Positions 59,686-64,000 of a stretch of 64,000 bases of DNA are shown here, in pieces. The notes beneath the pieces were generated by a model. That model worked only from the letters and a program-made list of their open reading frames with translations, was not told where the DNA came from and ran no database searches. Every line of letters starts with the position of its first letter. The stretch's first letter is position 1. A program made the translations under genes and the position numbers. The DNA is taken from assembly GCF_905475395.1 (NCBI RefSeq), contig NC_058340.1, forward strand, positions 74,750,181 to 74,814,180, in the 5' to 3' direction. Origin of the DNA: Chrysoperla carnea (Eukaryota > Arthropoda > Insecta > Neuroptera > Chrysopidae).

Positions 59686-62125
59686 TCAAATACTAAACAA
59701 ATCACCAGCAGACGGTAATGGAGCCAAACCACCTGTTACATCCGGTAGTTGTGTTAGATCTGGTAAATTTTGTATATGCGATTTGACTTCTTGTTTAATC
59801 GCATGTACTTTTTGTAATTTTTCTGTGTATTCCTGTAAATAAACAAAATAGGGAAAGTTGAGATTCAGAAAAGTAGTTAAAAGATTTTTAAAACATAATT
59901 CTGGAGCCATCATATAAAAAAATTAGAAGATTTTTTTACGGGAAAAAATGTGTAGCTATAACGTCCTAAAATGAGCTGAGTGAACAAATGAATGTGAATC
60001 TGGTATGGACACCCAGAGACATTCCAGGGAATAGGGTATTATCGTTAGTCAAAAATAAATCATGAAACTTTCAGGAGTAAATTTCAGTTCGCAGCATCGT
60101 GCCATTTCTGGTAAGCTCGTCGGCTTCACAATTTCCTGGATTGTCCCTGTGTCCCGGTACCCATACCAGGTCTACATTCATTCGTTCCGCCAGCTCATTT
60201 AAGGACGTAATCGATGACATTAGAATTAAAAGTTTTGAAAATGTATACCTCTAAACGCTGTTCAGCTTGTGCAAGTAATTCTTGTTGCGCCTGTGTGAAA
60301 TCTCTTAACATGGCGGCAACTTTTTTTCTACCATCTAATTCAGCAGCTAAACGTGAATTGTAATCAAGTAGCAAACCAATTGCTTCACTCACTTGGGCAC
60401 TTAATCGTTCAGCACTTTCTCGATCTAAAACAAATGAAAATTAGAATCCCAATAAACTAATTCCCACTTGGGTTCGCTACTGTTTTATTTTTGAAAACAA
60501 CCAGAAGCTAGACTTGATGAACACTTGATTTCCATCGTCCTAAACTAGCCTAAATGGCCAAGCGGTCTAAGGCGTTTGTCTTACAACGTTGGACTATTTA
60601 GACTTAGGTTGCGGATTCGAATCCGGGTAGCGGCAGTGTGAACAATTTATGATTAATGGGAGTGCAGAATTGATCACATTGTCGTCGCTTGGAAAAGAAC
60701 GAAGTAACCGACTCCGCCCACATCAAAAAATGTAATTATAAAATATGTTTGTAATTGAATAAATAAAGATTAACAAATAATGATGTGGGTGGCCTCTGTG
60801 ATAAGGCTTATGTCACAAAAACGGAGTTTAAACCCCCATTATTATTATTATTATTATTATTTTTGAAAAAATGTGCTTAAAAAACGTTTGTCATCTGTGA
60901 ATTCTTTTTTAAATTTTATTTTAATTAACTTCACTCAACTATACTTAAATTTCCAAATAAAATTTAATTTTTTTTACCTTGCAACGATGCTAACATTCCA
61001 ATTTCCGAAACTTCTGGTGGAAGTGATGCAATTCGTTCTCTAACGGCTGCATCACTTGATGCAGCATTTTCTAATTCTTGTAAAGCACGAACTAATTCTT
61101 CAGGTTCCGGTGGATCTCCTGCTGGAGTGTGTGGACTAAGTTTAACATGTGTTTCCAATGTTCCATCAATCTTAAATAAAATTTGAACTTAGAAATTTCG
61201 AATATTCGAAAAAAAAAATGAAACTTACTTTAACTGTAACTTCAGCTGAATCAGATCGTTTGCGTTCTTTAGCCGGTGATTTTGATTTCCTTTCCGCTTT
61301 ATTTGAATTTTTATCTACATGTTCAGTCTTACTTTTTTTAGTCGGTGGAGGTGCAGCATCACCACCAGCTGCTGCAGTACTATTAGCTGGCGTAGCAAAT
61401 GCTTGTGTGAATTCTTTAATTTGTTTTGGGTCGTACACACCACGTTCACCCCAAATTTGTAGGACCCGTCCCAAACTTGCCTTAATTTTTTCATTATATC
61501 CAGTTTGTCCCATGTGTTCGAAGGCTTTTCTTAATACACTACCAAATTCACGTCCGAATTCTGGTCCTTTTTTCTTACTGTTTTGTATGACGTCATTTGC
61601 AAGGTACATAAATGTAAGTTTTCGACTATCTTTGGCTAAAAAAAAGATTTTAAGACATTTTGTAAGCTAGTTTTAGCTAAGGTCCACATTTCACGATTCA
61701 AACTCTACATATTTTTCAATCCAGAGAATATTTCGTGTAATGCGTCCACATTTCACGATTCAAACTCTACATAATCTTTGGCTAAAAAATAAAAACTATA
61801 TTTAAGACCTTTTGTAAGCTAGTTTTAGCTAAGGTCCACATTTCACGATTCAAAACTCTACATATTTTTCAATCCAGAGAATATTTCAAGTTGATATATT
61901 TTCAAAAAAAATGTTAAAAGTAAAATAAAATAAATTTGCATAGTTGGATGACTTAACCAAAACATTTTCTGTACCTTTAAGTAGCTCTTTGAACCAAACT
62001 TTGACAATTGCTGCATGATGTTTCCTATGATGTATTAGCCACAACGATAACGTTTGAATACTTTGTTGTGAAGGATTTAATTCGGCTAATTTTTTTATTA
62101 AAGCACCTTCAGAAAAGTTTGACAT
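59686..62125 (-). CDS. Regulation of nuclear pre-mRNA domain-containing protein 1 (RPRD1A/B type)
   Basis: Nuclear protein that binds the phosphorylated C-terminal domain of RNA polymerase II and helps its dephosphorylation and transcript termination. Five exons: 62125-61975, 61635-61229, 61170-60978, 60424-60249 and 59832-59686; 357 residues, longer than vertebrate RPRD1 because of a basic, Ala/Pro-rich insert. Residues 1-130 form the CID domain (MSNFSEGALIKKL...LSLWLIHHRKH...KLTFMYLANDVIQNSKKKGPEF). Next comes a lysine-rich linker (PPPTKKSKTEH...KERKRSDS), then a long coiled coil (ELENAASSDAAVRER onward). The end TGGLAPLPSAGDLF is the family signature. Introns carry a tandem duplication, a SINE and LINE remnants. 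Insects usually have one such gene, so A versus B cannot be assigned. Confidence 0.95.
59958..60213. pseudogene. Two inverted LINE RNase H fragments in RPRD1 intron 4
   Basis: On the plus strand 59958-60031 codes MNVNLVWTPRDIPGN. On the minus strand 60213-60080 codes MNVDLVWVPGHRDNPGNCEA, then DEL, the WVPGH-x-G-N-x-x-AD end of a retrotransposon RNase H. They are inverse copies of about 80 bases facing each other. Between them, 60028-60066 matches the end of the MITE described at 62242. Confidence 0.75.
60546..60865 (+). mobile_element. tRNA-derived SINE in RPRD1 intron 3
   Basis: Head with an A box (TGGCCAAGCGG) and a B box (GATTCGAATCC), resembling a tRNA with a long variable arm. The body reads AATTGATCACATTGTCGTCG then AAGTAACCGACT, and it ends in an (ATT)n run near 60845-60862. 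The same body is found in the SINE at 31460. Acceptor stem pairing is poor, so I do not call it a tRNA gene. Confidence 0.8.
61628..61891. repeat. Tandem partial duplication carrying the RPRD1 exon 2 acceptor
   Basis: The block from ATCTTTGGCTAAA (61628) through TTTTCAATCCAGAGAATATT recurs 146 bases later (from 61774). A shorter copy of CCACATTTCACGATTCAAAC lies between. Because the block starts at the intron/exon border, it copies the polypyrimidine tract, the AG and the first eight or so bases of exon 2. Confidence 0.8.
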
Positions 62126-62241
62126 TTTATTTATTTCATATATTAAAGTTTAGAAATTGAACCAGAATGAAGGTAACGCATTTTCATTGAACTTCAAACC
62201 GTTATTTACTTCAAACTTGAGACTGGCAAAGTATCGTAGGC

Positions 62242-62713
62242 CAATAGGGTATTCCACTATTTTTGAAAAAGTACTTCAAAATGTTGATTTTGCTACGAAA
62301 AAGCCACCAAAAATTTATTTCGGAAAAATACACACGCTTTCTTGCCAAAAACTTAAATTAAATTTCAAACCTTTTTTAAACTGTCAAAAAAGCGGGCATC
62401 CAATTTGATGATGTAATATGGGTATCACTATACGAAATAACACAAATAAGTTTGACAGATATATTCATAGACATCTGATTATAATAAATATAAATACTTA
62501 TTATCTATGTATATATTATACCCAACTGTCTACACTGAACTAACTGATGGTCTATGACTCATACCGCTATGACGTCACAGCAAGGCTTACCCGTGTTTTA
62601 GGTCACGTGATATACATTTTAAAAATTACTATTTTTAATTTTAATATTTTAAAAGAAAAATGTGCTTTTTTCAAATTTCATGATTTATTTTTGACTAACG
62701 ATAATACCTATTC
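62242..62713 (+). mobile_element. MITE between RPRD1 and CPSF4
   Basis: Non-coding element with short terminal inverted repeats: left AATAGGGTATTCC, right reversed GAATAGGTATTAT. The middle includes ATGGTCTATGACTCATACCG and TTTTAGGTCACGTGATATAC. A second copy lies in inverse at 63509. It occupies most of the space between two divergent start codons, so it may contribute to their promoters. Confidence 0.75.
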
Positions 62714-62955
62714 GTGTAATTTAACTTTGACCCCGGCGATGTTTTGCTACAACGTGAAGTTGGCAAATGAAAACAGCCACTACTTAAGTCATTAAAAATA
62801 AATTTTAAAAGAAAATTCGATAAATTGAAAATATTAATATTTATATTTTAATTAAATGTTAAAAATGAATTTTGATTTTAGAACTTTAAAGTAATTTTGA
62901 TTAATATTAGTGAATAGTTTTCAAACAAACATAACCTCAGAAATACAAACAAAAA

Positions 62956-63439
62956 ATGGAACTTATAGTAGCGAATGTTGATCATATTAAATTTGATATT
63001 GAAGTTGCATTAGACGAACAATATGGAGCTCTACCTCTTCCATTCCCTGGAATGGATAGTAAGTACATGGATGAATAAAAAGTACAACATAATTCTAATT
63101 GAAACATTCTACGTTTATTTCAGAATCAACAGCGGCTGTTTGTGACTTTTATACATCAGCAGCCGGTTGTCAGAAAGGACAATCGTGTCCTTTTCGGCAT
63201 GTTCGAGGCGATCGTACAATTGTTTGTAAACATTGGCTACGTGGATTGTGTAAAAAAGGCGATCAATGTGAATTTTTACATGAATATGATATGACTAAAA
63301 TGCCGGAATGTTATTTTTATTCGCGTTTTAATGCGTGCCACAATAAAGAATGTCCATTTTTACATATTGATCCGGAAAGTAAAATTAAAGATTGTCCATG
63401 GTATGATCGTGGATTTTGTCGACATGGTCCACATTGCAG
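62956..63439 (+). CDS. CPSF4: Cleavage and polyadenylation specificity factor subunit 4 (CPSF30), 5' part
   Basis: CCCH zinc-finger subunit of the mRNA 3'-end cleavage complex that helps read the AAUAAA signal in the nucleus (Drosophila clipper). Two exons are visible: 62956-63058 and 63124-63439; the gene continues beyond the window. It starts MELIVANVDHIKFDIEVALD, the usual family N-terminus. Fingers follow: CDFYTSAAGCQKGQSCPFRH, CKHWLRGLCKKGDQCEFLH, CYFYSRFNACHNKECPFLH, and the start of a fourth (CPWYDRGFCRHGPHC). The family has five fingers, usually followed by a CCHC knuckle; the remainder lies beyond the next intron. It is divergent from RPRD1, whose start codon is about 830 bases away. 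Confidence 0.96.
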
Positions 63440-63508
63440 GTAAAATATTCTCATTTATGCTTTGAAGACATTTTAATGATTCGTTCACTGGCGTAATTCG
63501 CTAAACTT

Positions 63509-63965
63509 GAATAGGGTATTATCGTTAGTCAAAAATAAATCATGAAATTTGTAAAAAGTTAAAATTTATGTTATAATATACTTAAATATTCTAATTTCGT
63601 GACCTAAAACGCGGGTAAGCCCTGCTGTGATGTCTTAGCGGTATGAGTCATAGACCATCAGTTAGTTCAGTGTAGACAGCTGGGTATAATATATCCACAG
63701 ATAATAAATATTTATATTTATATTATAATCAGATGTCTATGAATATATCTGTCAAACTTATTTGTGTTATTTCGTATAGTGATACCCATATTACGTCATC
63801 AAATTGGATGCCCGCGTTTTTGACAGTTTAAAAAAGGTTTAAAATTTAATTTAAATTTTTGGCAAGAAAGCGTGTGTATTTTTCCGAAATAAATTTTTGA
63901 TGGATTTTTATTAGCAAAATCAACATTTTGAAGTACTTTTTCAAAAATATTGGAATACTCGATTG
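63509..63965 (-). mobile_element. Inverse copy of the 62242 MITE in CPSF4 intron 2
   Basis: Starts GAATAGGGTATTATCGTTAG and ends near GGAATACTC. The body is the reverse complement of 62242-62713 with small differences. With the first copy it brackets CPSF4 exons 1 and 2 as a large inverted repeat. Confidence 0.75.
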
Positions 63966-64000
63966 AAAAATTAACCAGATTTTGGTGTCTATCAATCATT

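Noticed and set aside
60546-60640. Possible Leu/Ser-type tRNA gene
   Set aside because: Boxes are good but stem pairing is poor and the sequence runs into a body shared with another SINE copy.

Overview
The window is nuclear DNA from an insect. It is AT-rich, its genes are split by short GT-AG introns, and it carries tRNA-derived SINEs, an RNase H-bearing LINE, mariner remains and a short run of TTAGG units. The order of insect cannot be fixed from the sequence alone. I resolved ten complete protein genes and two cut by the window edges at exon level. Exon lengths and phases close in frame in every one.

Positions 1-20900 hold five tandem secreted carboxylesterases, all on the minus strand: A (cut by the left edge), B, C, D and E. 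They share one exon plan, signal peptide and catalytic motifs. C has two copies of its last exon. The spaces between them hold foldback elements, satellite-like repeats and a mariner relic.

Positions 17986-32843 hold three plus-strand short-chain dehydrogenases of the 15-hydroxyprostaglandin dehydrogenase type. SDR1 and SDR2 add an upstream exon coding a presequence-like stretch and a cysteine-dotted polyproline linker. SDR1's first exon lies inside an intron of esterase E, so five of the six E exons sit inside SDR1's first intron. SDR2 is a segmental copy that still carries a dead antisense piece of the esterase. SDR3 is an ordinary 265-residue enzyme behind a TATA box.

Positions 33213-47397 hold two minus-strand alanine aminotransferases. 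ALT-1 keeps the catalytic lysine but departs from family consensus at cofactor-site positions. ALT-2 has a canonical core and, upstream, a row of six candidate first exons. All end in phase 0 at a donor and could splice to the same second exon. One adds a mitochondrial presequence, one gives the ordinary cytosolic N-terminus and four are short, divergent variants. This is the most unusual structure in the window.

Positions 49575-63439 hold conserved housekeeping genes: IFT172 (plus, complete, 1752 residues), RPRD1 (minus, complete, 357 residues) and the start of CPSF4/CPSF30 (plus). RPRD1 and CPSF4 diverge from about 830 bases that contain a MITE, and a second inverted MITE copy lies downstream of CPSF4 exon 2. 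Introns hold SINEs and LINE fragments. One SINE appears to share its 3' tail with the LINE found at 36930.
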